DNA of 64,000 nucleotides from Procambarus clarkii (taxonomy: Eukaryota; Arthropoda; Malacostraca; Decapoda; Cambaridae), in NCBI RefSeq assembly GCF_040958095.1, contig NC_091237.1, positions 14,168,941 through 14,232,940 on the forward strand, written 5' to 3'. A program made the position numbers and the translations under genes. Position 1 is the first letter of the stretch; every line of letters starts with the position of its first letter. The notes under the pieces were generated by a model, which worked only from the letters and a program-made list of their open reading frames with translations, made no database searches and was not told the origin of the DNA. Positions 19,101-31,500 of the stretch are shown in pieces.

Positions 19101-22100
19101 AAATAAAGAGTTAACACTTACAGCCAAAAGCACAATCTCAAAAGCTTACAGCTCACTTAAGACACTTAAGTCTTAAATAAACACTGGAAGACACACATGC
19201 AATATCTGGGAAGAATCACCCTATGGCCACCCCATTCACACGTGGGATGTTCCCATTACAATAGCAAGTACAGTATTCATTGTTAGGATTGTAGGAGAAC
19301 TTAGCTCTGTGCAGATGTAAATACAGTACTATAACTATAAATATGTTTAACTCAATGCCATATTTGCATTCTGAATTCAATTTCAATTTTTACAGAAACT
19401 TGACAGCATATTGAAGATTGATCTTCTGAAAGACAAGACCAACGAAGAACTAAAATATGTAAGTCCTGAGTATTCTTTTTTTTGCCTTACATATTTTCAA
19501 CCAATAGCACACACTTAAGTTCCTAACCCATGCAGTCATAATCTATGCAGTCACGTTTTATACAGTCAAACCTACATGCTCTGAACCTCTGCAGTCAATA
19601 GTTAAATGGTCTGACTATACACAGTCCAATCTTACATGGTCATAACTTGTTCAATAAATATAATTACAGTAATTTTATCATAATTTGCACTGTTACGGAG
19701 TGAAGGTATATGGTTAAGCCTGCTGATGCAAATCATCATATTTTATTTCTCGCTCTGCCATTAAATACTGCCCAGATACGCTCGTATCCAAACCTAGTTT
19801 TCGCCTTGAAGCGAAAAGGCGAAACCGGAGGCGGTTGGCCGAGCGAACAGCACACTGGACTTGTGATCCAGTAGTCCCGGGTTCGATCCCAGGCGCTGGC
19901 GAGAAACAATGGGCAGAGTTTCTTTCACCCTATGCCCCTGTTACCTAGCAGTAAATAGGTACCTGGGTGTTAGTCAGCTCACGGGCTGCTTCCTGGGGGT
20001 GGAGGCCTGGTCGAGGACCGGGCCGCGGGGACACTAAAAAGCCCCGAAATCATCTCAAGATAACCTCAAGATAACCCTGGTCTCCAACCTTCTCTGCTCA
20101 TGGAAAGTACTTCCATCTTTGTTCTTTATTAAATTGTTTTTTTAGCAATGCTAGTTTCCTCTGAGATGCCATTGAGTGATTGCATCAGAGAGCTACTGAA
20201 GGGCCAGTTCAGAAATATAACTTTCAATGCATTGCCAAATCCTTTTTTTAGATGGCCTCAGTAGCTCTATCTGCCTGCTCTTGGTTCTTCTTTCTCAGGG
20301 GAATTCTGGTTGGCTTACCTTGTTTCAATCATTTCTATCTATAAGATACATAGTTTTGCTTCACCTGTACCATCTGGGTGGGTTTATTCAGTTTTGGGCC
20401 GATCTCTGGGGTACCCCTGCACCTCTCGGCTCTGTGAGCATACAAGATAACATTCATGATGTTCGGAAGGTCTGCGCAAGTTCAGAGTCCTAGTAGCATT
20501 GTGGATATCTTTGAGGCTGCCCATAAAGAGGCATTCAATTGCAGTCAGTGCTTGGTTTCTACATAAGCAAATATACTCATCTCTAGATTGCCATGTCAGG
20601 AAGAAAGTTTTCATACTGTTGTATTTGAATGCTCTTTCTTTTCCAGATCTGGACAGAACACTTTCGGAACAAGGATGCAGTAAGCGGAATCATTCCTGCT
20701 GACACGTACTGCAAACTCTATGAAACGGGTGCTAAATACACAACAGTAAGCTCTTGTTTTGATGTCTCTTTATGAATATATAAATATGCGATTGCATAGT
20801 AAGGGGCAAAAGATGCTGAATAAAAGTGCAAAAGCTGCTGCATAAAAGTTCATCATTGCAATTTTTAGCATCACTGTTGTTCTGAAGTTAGTTTCTATAT
20901 ATGGAACAAACTGCCTCTTCACCTTCAAGATACACCAACACTTTGATTATTCACGCTTAGTCTCAAACAATGCTTTGTGTCACAACAGTCGTTTATCGTT
21001 CAGCTTCGGTGGGGCCTCTTACTTGCTTTAGGGATGGACATGAGCAACCAAGATACTGTAATTCTATGTTCATCTGTAGATATATCATTACTATGTACTT
21101 TGTGTTGCACTGTTCTGCTTTCTCTTGTTCTTCCTAAACTAGCAAGTATTTGTTTAAGGGATTTTAGGAAAAAAAATGTCAGGAATATATCCATTCAAAG
21201 AACTACATAAGGGAGTGATAAGAACAAGTCTTAGGTATGGATGCAATACATTGGTGTGATATGTACGTAAAAGATTAAGAATTTGAGCAGTATACATGTT
21301 TGTCCATGGATACTCTTCCCAATCATAACATATCTAGGTATATTTTCTTGGGAATCTTAAGTGTTTCAATTAATTGAAGAATACCTATATAGATTCTGTA
21401 TCCTGATTGTTTAACATTATGTTTGTTGTGTCATTGGGAGGGCTTGTCGGTAACAACGATTCTTCGCGGCGGGGATCGTATTCCAGGGACCTGCCCGAAA
21501 CGCTATGCGTACTAGTGGCTGTGCAAGAATGTAACAACTCTTGTATATATCTCAAAAAAAAAAAAAAAAAAAAAAAGAGAGAGAGAGAGGAACAGCCAGG
21601 AGAGAGAAGCTACTTTTTTTATTTTTTGTTTAGTTCTGTTAAAGTTTCTTTACATGAGTTATGTTGGCAAAGAAAGATGGGGGGGGGGATACCTTCCTAA
21701 ATTGCCATAATGTGATGGAATTATAATTGGGCCTAGAACGTGTAGTGTGACTGACAAGCAGAGATGGTTTTGGGGGGAAAATCACTTAAGAGCCACATTA
21801 GAATATATTTTGACACCATACAATTTGTGTAAATGCATAACAATTTCTGTCATATTTTCAGTTTTTGTTCCCGCTTCCTAGGAATGAGGGTTATGAGTTT
21901 ATTGTTGCACAGTTTGCTGCACATGAGGTGCACTTCACCCCTCTAATAAATTATCAGGTAAGATATATTTTATTTAATAAAGAAAAAAAAGATTGCTGCT
22001 TTAGTTTACTTCAATATACTCAATTTAAGAAGGAGAGAGGGGGGGGGGGGGTGGAAGTGTATAATGGGGGGAAGAGTTTCATCTATAATTTTCATCTCTT

Positions 22101-24078
22101 CTGCTGCGCTGTCCACCCTAGATGATACCTCCTTTTCTAAGCACCCGAAAAGTATTATGAACTTGCTTCTATCTGTAGTGTTTTGTACTAATTTACTGTT
22201 GGTAACCAGTTCTTTCCTAATTGCTTGCCTAACTTCTGCTTCTTGTTGGTCATTTCTTGTTTTGACTTCCAAACGCACTTCCTTGATCGTCTCTTTCTTT
22301 TACAACTTGCGCATCGTCTCTTTTAAGTTCTTCTTTGTACTTTTCTAGTTTTTTGTTGACTTTCTCTATGTGAGTTGCCCATGAAGCTTCTCTTTGCATA
22401 TCCTTGCCTAACTCTATGTTGGCCTTTAGGGTTTTTTGGAGTTGTTCACCATATGAGTCTATTTTCTTGTTAATTTTTCAAATTTACCACTCTTCACTTT
22501 CCATACCTCATTTTCTTCCACCAGTTCCTTGTTGTGTTGTTCTTCTGTCTTTACATTGTCCATTAAGGTGGTAATTTTCTTACCTCGCTGAAGAATACTT
22601 CCTTTTAAAGTGCGAAACTCACTCCTGAGAGCTCCCTTTTCTTCTTCAAATTCAAGTACTTTTTCTTCATTCTTTTTTAGCATATCCCCAATTATCTCTA
22701 ACCTGCCTCCTTTCATTATATCTTGGTGCGTGTGTTGTGTACACATGAGATAGATATATAGATTATATATATATATATATATCTATCTATCTATCTATCG
22801 TGTGTGTGTGTTTGTGAGCTTGCAGTATACCAATCAACTTTTACACTCTCCTTAGCTGGTGAGGTGGGGCCTCTAATACCACGCAATTGCTATCATCCAC
22901 AAATTAAAGTGTATGGCTAACGTATATGTGTTTGGGAGGGTACTGTATTTTTCTCGATAAAAATAAGAAATGATAGTCTCTCAGAGCCTTGTGTTCTGAG
23001 GTAATGAAACAAAATACCTGCATAATTATTATATTTTAAATCTCTAATTGTTGGAGAAGTTTACCTATATATATAATGTGCATACATACAGTGCATTTTT
23101 AATATTGCATGATTTTGATTGTCACATAATTTTAATGGTGCAGTTATTGTGTAGCACTCGTGTTGTCCCCAGTCTATGATACCTAAGGGGATTTGTGTTT
23201 TCTGTCTGTCCGTCTCCTAGCTTTTTCTGTTTTTCACATTTTTTCTTAAAACTTCCAAATATTTATTGCTTATATAATGTTTTCTGTCAGGCATACAAAG
23301 AGAATGCCCCAGAGTGCCTTACAATAGTACACTATCCTGACCTGAAAGAAGAAAGAGGCATTGTCTTCATGCAAGGCGAATATGACAAGAATATAATTGT
23401 AAGTACATGCTTTCTTCCCTCTTTTATTTCTCTAGAGTATATAATCTGTTGATAAGATACGTAGGCTGTCATCAGTTGAGGTTTTTACCATATGAGAACT
23501 GTTCAGTTTGTCAGTCATGGGTCTTTGAATAGCACAGTTGCATAATTAGTTGTATAGTATTTACTTCAAAACCCCACAACGTAGTCTCTGTAGATTGCTT
23601 GCATCTCAAGTAAAATGAAAGGTAAAGGGTTAGAACGAGGAAATGGAAGAGAGAATGAAAAGTGTGAAAATGGGGTAAATTAAATGAGTAGAGGAGGTAC
23701 TGTGCCTAATAAGGAAGTATTAGCATGAAGCATGCCAAATTGTGCAATAGTGCTTTGACTTGTCTTGTTTGGAATCTTAACAGATGTTATGTACTAGCTG
23801 GAAATGCACAATTATCTTGTGTTAAGATCGTACCAAGGTTTTAGAGTTTACACTACTTGTTTTGCCACCAGAATGCCTTTGAAGCCCAGTTTCTGGTCAA
23901 CCAACTTCAACTTTATTATGGTGGAAATGACAAGGTCAAGAAAGAAATCTTGGAAAGGTTTCACCATATGCCTGATCAATTCAAGCATACTGAGCTTATT
24001 AATCAGCTGGAGAGTCTCGACCTCAGTTCGCTGTCCATCCAAGATAAGCCGAAAAAACATGAAAAACCTGCTGAATGA
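16135..24078 (+). CDS. ATPAF1: ATP synthase mitochondrial F1 complex assembly factor 1 (Atp11 family)
   Basis: Mitochondrial chaperone that binds the F1 beta subunit during ATP synthase assembly (known for Atp11/ATPAF1). Coding exons are 16135-16325, 16977-17115, 19396-19458, 20647-20745, 21862-21957, 23291-23398 and 23872-24078. All have GT-AG borders, phases agree, and the total is 300 aa (human about 328). The Atp11 core is clear: IDLLKDKTNEELKYIW (118-133), 'IIPADTYCKLYE' (146-157), 'FLFPLPRNEGYEFIVAQF' (165-182), 'EVHFTPLINYQ' (186-196), 'HYPDLKEERGIVFM' (210-223) and a C-terminal 'LVNQLQLYY' helix. The N-terminus is basic with few acids, like a mitochondrial presequence. ATG at 16159 (MISLTRHWRVVAQ) is an equally good start, giving 292 aa; 16129 is also possible. 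AATAAA lies near 24256. Confidence 0.96.
17540..19015 (-). mobile_element. DIRS-type retroelement fossil (RNase H to tyrosine-recombinase region)
   Basis: On the minus strand, words typical of decapod DIRS elements are legible: 'VVDAFQLDWSLCDLFTSFSP' with a following 'KVVLLAPWLPAQ' (RT/RNase H end), and 'LFHLWPAHVPSEPKWCLNRI' followed by 'FLSSPRF' (recombinase side). The copy is broken, with several breaks, and looks old. It lies in ATPAF1 intron 2, antisense to the gene. Confidence 0.75.
19825..20090 (+). mobile_element. tRNA-derived SINE (Thr-type head), best-preserved plus copy
   Basis: The head has A box 'TTGGCCGAGCGAACAGCACA', anticodon arm 'CTGGACTTGTGATCCAG' (loop triplet TGT) and B box 'GGTTCGATCCC'. 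The body has 'CTAGCAGTAAATAGGTACCT' and 'GGAGGCCTGGTCGAGGACCG'. The tail has repeated 'ATCTCAAGATAACC'. It lies in ATPAF1 intron 3. This copy defines the family for the window. Confidence 0.92.
20100..20640. other. Intronic sequence, possibly old repeat
   Basis: Slightly GC-richer than surrounding intron with a 76-codon minus frame at 20384-20614. It looks like an eroded element but I cannot name it. No host exon signals. Confidence 0.3.
21458..21585 (+). mobile_element. SINE family III, 5'-truncated plus copy with poly(A)
   Basis: Starts inside the B box ('GGGGATCGTATTCCAGGGAC'), then 'CCTGCCCGAAACGCTATGCG' and 'ACTAGTGGCTGTGCAAGAAT', ending in 'CTTGTATATATCTC' and a 23-nt A run. The same 3' half is at 63.45-63.55 kb (minus), and a fuller relative is at 38.84-39.12 kb (minus). 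ATPAF1 intron 4. Confidence 0.85.
22064..22746 (-). mobile_element. LINE ORF1 remnant (coiled-coil protein), minus strand
   Basis: Three minus-strand segments in different frames read as one Lys/Glu-rich coiled-coil protein: 'GDMLKKNEEKVLEFEEEKGA' (about 22690), 'GEQLQKTLKANIELGKDMQR' then 'EASWATHIEKVNKKLEKYKE' (about 22440-22320), and 'VRQAIRKELVTNSKLVQNTT' then 'DRSKFIILFGCLEKE' (about 22240-22140). The order and style fit ORF1 of a non-LTR retrotransposon. At least two frameshifts separate the segments, near 22278 and 22470. No RT follows. It lies in ATPAF1 intron 5, antisense. Confidence 0.65.
22765..22815. repeat. (TA)n/(TATC)n/(TG)n microsatellite
   Basis: Short compound simple repeat in ATPAF1 intron 5: 'atatatatatat', then 'ctatctatctatctat', then 'gtgtgtgtgtg'. 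Confidence 0.9.
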
Positions 24079-24255
24079 TGACTTTATTTTACTGTATATA
24101 CAGTATTGTATAGTAATTTTAAGGTGAGCATGTTTAGCTTGTACATTCACTGATAAAAGTTACCTTGGTAACTTTACCTTAGTAACTAATTGGTAATATG
24201 GTAGGATTATATAGAAATGTAAACTTGTGTTTAGTATACTGTAGTATTTTATGAA

Positions 24256-24261
24256 TAAATA
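24256..24261 (+). terminator. Polyadenylation signal of ATPAF1
   Basis: AATAAA in 'tgaataaataacattt' about 180 bp after the ATPAF1 stop codon. It is the first canonical signal on the plus strand. Confidence 0.6.
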
Positions 24262-24779
24262 ACATTTACAGTTTAAATGATATGTCTTGTATTACTATAT
24301 TTTAACCTGGGGAAATTTTATGAAACTGTGGATAGAAGCTATCCTTCCACAGAAGGATATGCAAAAACATTGGCATTGGCAACGCTAACTTTTTTTTTAT
24401 ATATATGCAGTACGTATTAGAATTTGCTGAATTCTTTCAGTTCAAGCTTAAAATGGAGCTGGAAAGATGAGGCTTTCTGGTGCTGTATAAAGTAAGAATT
24501 TGTAAAGTTTGAAAAAAACTTGGCAAGCCCCCCTTAACCCCAAACTGCATAACCAATAATAGGTCAATTTCCTGCTATGAATAAAATGAATAAAACAAAC
24601 CAATTCCTTTTGTGTATTGTAAAACATTTCTTTCTTCTGATGGCGGGGAAAAAAAATTAAATTTTGGCTGTAGTGAGGTCAATAAATGTTGAAAATATCA
24701 AATTCAGATAATTAATTTTCAAGCTAACTAATTGTAATATATATCATCAATAATATCTTTTAGGTCCATAAAAGGCTTT

Positions 24780-24975
24780 GAAATTCTGCATGGCGTCACT
24801 GGTTCCTAACGTGGGTGTCATTAAATGGATAGTGATGCACCTGACATGGTGCCAATGTTTTAAATTCTTAGACAGGAAGCTATGACTTTCAGAATTTGTT
24901 CCAATACAGTATGACAAATAAATGCCAGACGTCTCTAGTGTTGAATGATGTCCACACAAAATCTTTAGGGCTTTC
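24780..24975. repeat. Unclassified dispersed repeat, member 1
   Basis: Contains 'cctaacgtgggtgtcattaa', 'tagtgttgaatgatgtccac' and 'acaaaatctttagggctttc'. The reverse complement of the same words appears at 29325-29515 ('gtggacatcattcaacacta'), so this is one family in two orientations. Confidence 0.6.
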
Positions 24976-25979
24976 TAATACTATGGGGCACATTATATCT
25001 TCCAGAGGCAATTGGCACACTAAACAAGTCCAGGGATAAACTGGAGGCAAAGAGTATAAGAGAGGAGGTGGTCACGGCCTTTTTAACTTATCTTCAAGCC
25101 GAAGGAACATAGAGGAAGGCCTCCCTGTTAAAGTAGCTGAAAATAGAATGAAAGTGCATCTCAAGCTGCCAATAGTGTAGTGCAGTTTAGAAATAAATAA
25201 TGTGTTACAGTAGTACTGTACTTTACTGTACTGTACTGGAAGATGGGATATCACGAGCATAGATCCATCTGTTGATTTTTTGTTTAGTGTTTATAAACAA
25301 AATAATTATAAGCATTTAAATGTACAGTGATAATACCCCAAAACGATAACAAAATTAGGATAATGTGTCACTTTCTAGAGGTTTTTCTAATAGCTTTATT
25401 ATAACAATGCCACATAATATCACATTTGAGCTGTAGAGAAGTACAGAGGATTTAACCATTTCTACGCATAAACATTGACAAAAGTATACCACCCAAAACT
25501 ACATGAAACTAAATTTTAACAAACTATATACAGTATAACATTTTTTTGGAGAACAAATTCAATGTTAAACAAAAGAACATACTATAATAATACAGATCTA
25601 TCTTTTCCATGCAGTGAGTCAGTACAGTTTGCTGGTGCCGTTTATTTCGGAAAAAGGTCTTGCATTTTAAGGTCTTTTACGTTACTTTAAGAAAAAACTT
25701 AAATTTTAATTTATTTTTCGATGATAATCATCCAGTGCATATATAGTACTGTAAATATATTGCTCGAAGTTGGGAGCCATTTTATACTTGGACACTAAAA
25801 GAATTACCTTCATCTATTCCCAAAAATTATATTCTTAAAGTAAAGGAGAGCATTTGTGGATAAAAAATGTCCATTATAAGCATCTTGAGGCATTTATAAG
25901 CCTTTGTGTAACATAAACAGTACTACTCATGAATTCATGATCTGCAGGCGATGAGTCACAATAACGTGGCTAAAGTAAG
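24976..25979. other. Intergenic, no gene recognised
   Basis: AT-rich DNA downstream of ATPAF1. No supported exon or element. Confidence 0.45.
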
Positions 25980-26176
25980 TTGACCAGACCACACACTAGA
26001 AGGTGAAGGGACGACGACGTTTCAGTCTGTCCTGAACAATTCTCAAGTAGATTGTCCAGGACAGACCGAAACGGTCCAGGAATGGACCGATTGTCCATTC
26101 ACAATCGTCTTGAGAATGGTCCAGGGCGGGCCGAAACGTCGTCGTCCCTTCACCTTCTAGTGTGTGGTCTGGTCAA
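25980..26176. mobile_element. Palindromic MITE-like element (TTGACCAGACC termini)
   Basis: Near-perfect terminal inverted repeats: left TTGACCAGACCACACACTAG, right CTAGTGTGTGGTCTGGTCAA, extending about 48 bp on each side to 'GACGACGACGTTTC'. The inner part repeats 'gtccaggacagaccgaaacg' motifs in both directions. 197 bp, no ORF. Confidence 0.85.
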
Positions 26177-27855
26177 TTCATGGTCTATTCATGTCAAGGA
26201 TAATGGCTCAAAATCCTCCCTGCTATAATGGTAAGATACTGGATATCCAGATAATTTTTTTTTTAACATACAATATATGCCGAGAAGGGCATTGTATATA
26301 AGAATGCCAACTACATGCAGTAATCTAAGGGTTTACTCAATTCATTTAATTTTACACACATCCTTACTCAACAACTTATTGCATTACTATATATAATTTA
26401 GTATTATCAATGCCCATTTGTATGTGCCAAGATGAATCATAACTTGGCATACTATAAATACTTGTGTTTTAAAAACAAAAACAAGATAGGTAAACAGAAT
26501 AAACCAGGAAAAAAACAAAAAAAGGCTGTCACGAGCCACACGACGGTCCATAATTACCAACAATAACTGCCTGGAATGTATAACTGAATAAATATTTTAG
26601 TACATGAGAAGTGAAGAACATTTTTGTATTACTGCTGTAAAACTCAGTAGTTGTTTGAAAGTGAATGATTCAAATGCTGAGACTACAGAATTGATGTGAT
26701 AATTTACTGTATTAGCCTCATTATTTCTGGAAGAATGCTTAGAGTATTATACATTCCGTGAATGAGTGCAGCATACATATTTTATTTTAAGTTTGTTTTC
26801 TATGAAATACTAAATGACATGTTTTATTTTGCATCTTTTTATTCTTGTATCCAGTGAGTGAAAAAGACATTGATCAATTACTGTAGCAGCATACAGTATA
26901 TATGATTGTATGGTGTATCTCACTCTTTGGAGGGATGAAGTACTGTATAGATATTCATGGCCTACATTTTTATTTAAAACGGTATGACTCGGTGTATTGT
27001 TGCAACTGGTGACTTGTCTCAATGCTCATCACTGACGTTGATCTTTGCCATACTGTGTGCAAATTTGCCACACCATTGATGCCAAATACCAACAAGCTGC
27101 AATATTTTGATTCTTAGGTAAAAAAAACAAAACATGTCATTGCTTACTGATTATCTAAGTAATTGATAACAATAGCTGTGGGCACAGTTAATGTTGCAAA
27201 TGCTGCACTGGCAACTGTTTTCATATTCGTGCATTTTTATGTATACAGTATTGCATATATAAGGCCCTTATTATGTTAAAGTGTCCATGTATTTCATGGT
27301 GAATATTTAATCTTGCTGTCATTGTTATTTCATATTTTATAATGATTTTGTATTAAAGTTCTGCCTAATGTAATATATGTAATCACTATGTATCTAAAAT
27401 GATAGCGCAGTTATGCTAAATACAAAAAAAAATCTGAAATAAATAGGTGACAATATTGACCATAAAAACATGATCAAAATGACATGAAAGAGAGCGAGCA
27501 CGACATTTCTACTCTTCCCAGAAAACAATCGTCTTCCTAAATAACCCTGATGTTGAAGACACACATCGGTTTCTATTCTGAAATTCAGGCAGTGTAAAAT
27601 TAATATAGTTATGAAGACATTAAGCTTAAGAAAGGATTACATATACTAACAGCGGTGGTAAGTGACAAGAACAAGACGTCTGCCTTCCACATTTCAGACT
27701 TCGTTGAACATTCCCCAACACACGAGTTAATATTGGGCTAAAAAGATTTGCATATTTTTATAGCAAAATAGAAAATTACAGTAAAGAAAAACATTTATTT
27801 TCATATACTCCAGATATTATGGAATAATATGATGCTTTTAACCATATAATTTTAC
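26177..27855. other. Intergenic, no gene recognised
   Basis: AT-rich. A 70-codon frame at 26810-27022 has no splice or domain support. Confidence 0.45.
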
Positions 27856-27985
27856 TCCCAGGTACTAATTTTACTGCTAGGTGAAAAGAAATGTGCCTAA
27901 TCGTTTCTGTCCTACCTGGGGATTGAACCCGGGTGCCTCGAGTGTATGCCAAGGATGTAGACCACCATGCTACAGGAGCCAGGCT
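27856..27985 (-). mobile_element. tRNA-derived SINE (Thr-type family), minus copy
   Basis: The head on the minus strand has A box 'TAGCATGGTGGTCTACATCC' and B box 'GGGTTCAATCCCC'. The body reads 'ttactgctaggtgaaaagaa' and 'cgtttctgtcctacctgggg' on the plus strand. Short, truncated at its 3' end. Confidence 0.75.
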
Positions 27986-28534
27986 ATGCTATATGTAAGC
28001 TAAAAATATTATTGTAATAAAACAAATATTAAATAATGATCTCAAAATACCATAAGAATGTGTCTTTGGTTGTGAGAGCATTAATATTTAAAGTGAGTTA
28101 TTACCCAAAAATAGATCATCTTGTGTTACTTTCGGTTCCAGTCACCCTGTGTATAAACATTAATTAGACTGTGTTGTACAGTAATTTGTAAATTATAGTC
28201 TTAATTGTATTATATAACTGAAATTTAATACTGTACAGTAGTTACCAGAAGTAGATACAATACTCCCTTACACGCCACTTTTATATAATGTAATATGTTT
28301 TTGTTACTGGGACAATTTCTTCTGTACAATTCTTGCATTAGCTAGATTGATTTTGACTGTATTATGAAATTATAATGTAAATTTTGAATTTGAAGATACG
28401 TCAACAATATAGTACAGTATGTTAATTTTTGGTACAGGTACACTTGTTGCCTCTGCTGTACTGTAATGTGTATCCATTACCAATGTTGTATAAGTATACT
28501 GTACTATACTATATTGTCAGTGAAAATAGTCTTG
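27986..28534. other. Probable 3' UTR/flank of gene B
   Basis: AT-rich, directly after the gene B stop on the minus strand. ATTAAA on the minus strand near 28225 is a possible poly(A) signal. No element recognised. Confidence 0.35.
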
Positions 28535-31500
28535 CTAGATGAGATCATCATAGTAATAATCAGTGTAATCATAATCAGTTGACTCTGCAGGAGCCTTAGA
28601 ATGGAAAATTGGCTCAGGAACTGTAGCTTTTTGGACTACGGGTATTCGTTTTTCCTGCGGACGACCCAATCCTCGTCGTCGGCTGCCAAATCCACTTAAT
28701 ATCCGCCGAACCTCATCAACTGGAGAATCTTCAACAGTGCCTACTTCTGTGATGACAACAGCTCCACCCGCATAACGTATATCTGATGGTCCATAATTTA
28801 TTGTTGGGTACTTGCTTGGTTTAGTCTCTGCCTTAGATAAAGTAGGGGCTCTAACTGCAGGATCTTGTGTAACTTCGTTACGACTAGTTTCATGACTGGA
28901 TGATGCCGTGGCACGGGCACCTGCCCTTACTGAGGTCGAAAGTGGTGGATAAAATATGTTGCTCGGTGCTTGAGTTGTGTGGATGATAGGATGAGAGGGA
29001 GCCCTCGGTGGAGTGAACCTGCAAGTAAAATCCAATGCACACAATTATTAATATTTCTTTGTGGGAGATAAACAATAGTGAAGAACATACAGATGTAGGA
29101 TACCTTCGTCAAAGATGTGTGTGTTGGGGGGTGGAATACCTTAGGATGGATTAATCATGTTAGAAAATAAAAAAAAAATCAGACTGTGAATAGAGTAAAA
29201 TTAAAATAAATTTTTTGAGCATGTCAGTTGCTCCTTAACCCTTTAAATGCTCCAGTCACCCACTAGTGATATGCGTTGGTGTGTCAGTCATCTGTGATTA
29301 ACTAGATGTGTCCTGTAATATTCACAAGTCCTAAAGATTCTATGTGGACATCATTCAACACTAGAGACCTTTGGCAATTACTTGTCATATTGGAAAAAAA
29401 AATCCTGAAAGCCTTAGTTTCCTTCATTGACATTAATAAAAAATCTGGAACCAAGTTAGGTGTATCACCATCCATTAAATGATTCCCACACTAGGGACTA
29501 TTGATACCATGCATTGATATTATTGATACCATGCATTGATATCATTGATACCTTGACAAATTTCAAGGACTTTAATATAGGGGAGCCCCTATGGCTCCTT
29601 GGAGCTATCGGGCTAATATGCAATATATTAGACTAGGTAGGCATAACAAAACAAACCCCACCTGGTAAGAAATAGTGACTGGAAACCGAACAGGGAGGCA
29701 GAACTCTCCCTACATCTTAAGGAAACAAGCAAACGTCACACATTGCCACACTGCCTGTCCGCACAGCTCTCCCATTCCTCCCCACCCCCAAATTTTCAGT
29801 CGCAATTTCTTACAAAGTGGGGTTTGTTTTGTTATGTCTACCTTTTTGGGTGCCAAGCCCAGTCGATGGCAGATATGGAATACCCCTAACCACATGGGGG
29901 GGGTTTCAATAGGCCATTGCTCCCTTTGTCTCTCTGAGGAGCCCAGGTTCTGGCTCGTGGTCCTGGTTGGCTGAACAATATTGACTAAAGCCGTAGTCTA
30001 ATATATCGCATATTAGCCTGATAGCTCTAGGGCTCACCCAGAAAATGACATTTCATTACATTTAACGATGGTTTTATGAATCTGGAAGATAGTGATGAGG
30101 AGAAATCTATTATAAATACTGTAATTAACTTGAAAATAATTCTCGGAATTTAATGTTTTCAACATTTCTTACCTCACTTTGGCCAAACTAAAATGATAAG
30201 AATTTTTCCCCCCACCATCAGAAAGAAATGCTTTATGATACAGGGAAGAATTTTTTTTTTTTTTTGTATGCACACCAGTAAATGTGCCTAATTTAGAGTG
30301 TGCTGTTAGGGGGGGTTAAAACAAAAAGCGAGCAGCCAATCTATACCTGCCTGCCAATCAATCTGCTCCTGCTGAGGAGCAGGGCAGGAAAGAAAATTGG
30401 GCTGGGGTCAGAACTGGGCTGGGGCCAGAACAGGGCTGAACAAGTCAACATGGAGCAAGAAGAACTGTTCAGTCCCACAAAACTCATTTGCTTTAGAACT
30501 ACCTAAAGCCTTGGGACTGAAGGAAACATAAATAGTTTCTTCCTGATTCCAGTTGAAATGCTGTGTCCTGTGCAAATGAATTGCAACCACGGAAGAAAGC
30601 CACATGCATGGAGTTGTCTGTTCCACATGGATGCAAACAGATCCATCATCCCATTTCTCACCCTTGGGATGAACCAGAATGAGGCAATCTGTCATTACAT
30701 TGGACACCCTGTGAATGTTAATTACAGTACCTTGTTTTAAATTCAGAGGAGCTATCCTGGGAGGGACCCGACATTGAGACAAAAGCACCACTAAATCATT
30801 GTTCAAGTGAAGACATGTAGCTGAGCCTCTCGGCAGAGGGATGCACTTCAGCACAATCACAATGCCATCATTTCCTGAATGTTCATGTTGTATCCTGTGC
30901 AACATGAATGCCTATGTCCACAGATTAAAGCCCTACACTACTGCAAATTTAGTGGAAGATCTAGAAAGGTTATACCCCATTGGTTTAAATGCACAATCCA
31001 AGCTGTATAGAACATTATAAACATCAGAGGTCCGCGGTTGTTCAGCGTCCTCCCAACGACTATAAGAAATATTGCCGGAACAACCATGGACATCTTCAAA
31101 AGAAAACTAGCATGTTTTCTAAAAAAGTGCCGGACCAACCGGGCTGTGGTGGGTATGAGGGCCTGCGGGCTACTCCAAGCAACAGCCTAGTGGACCAAGC
31201 CCTCACAAGTCAAGCCTGGCCTTGGGCCAGGCTTGGGGAGTAGAACAACTCCCAGAACCCCATCAAGCAGTTATCAAGCAGGAGCTAGAATATTGAAAAT
31301 AACAATGATAACCCAGTCCATTACAGAGCAAAGACAAATGACTGCCATATATCCATACAGGAGAAGCATCTGCTAATAGTGCAAGCGCACTACATAGCAC
31401 CAAGTCACTCGCTGGTTGCCCAACAACCAGCAAGGAGGTCAATAAGTTACTGATGTGACCCGAGTCAAATTGTCACTTGGTGGCAATCAGCAAGGTGCAG

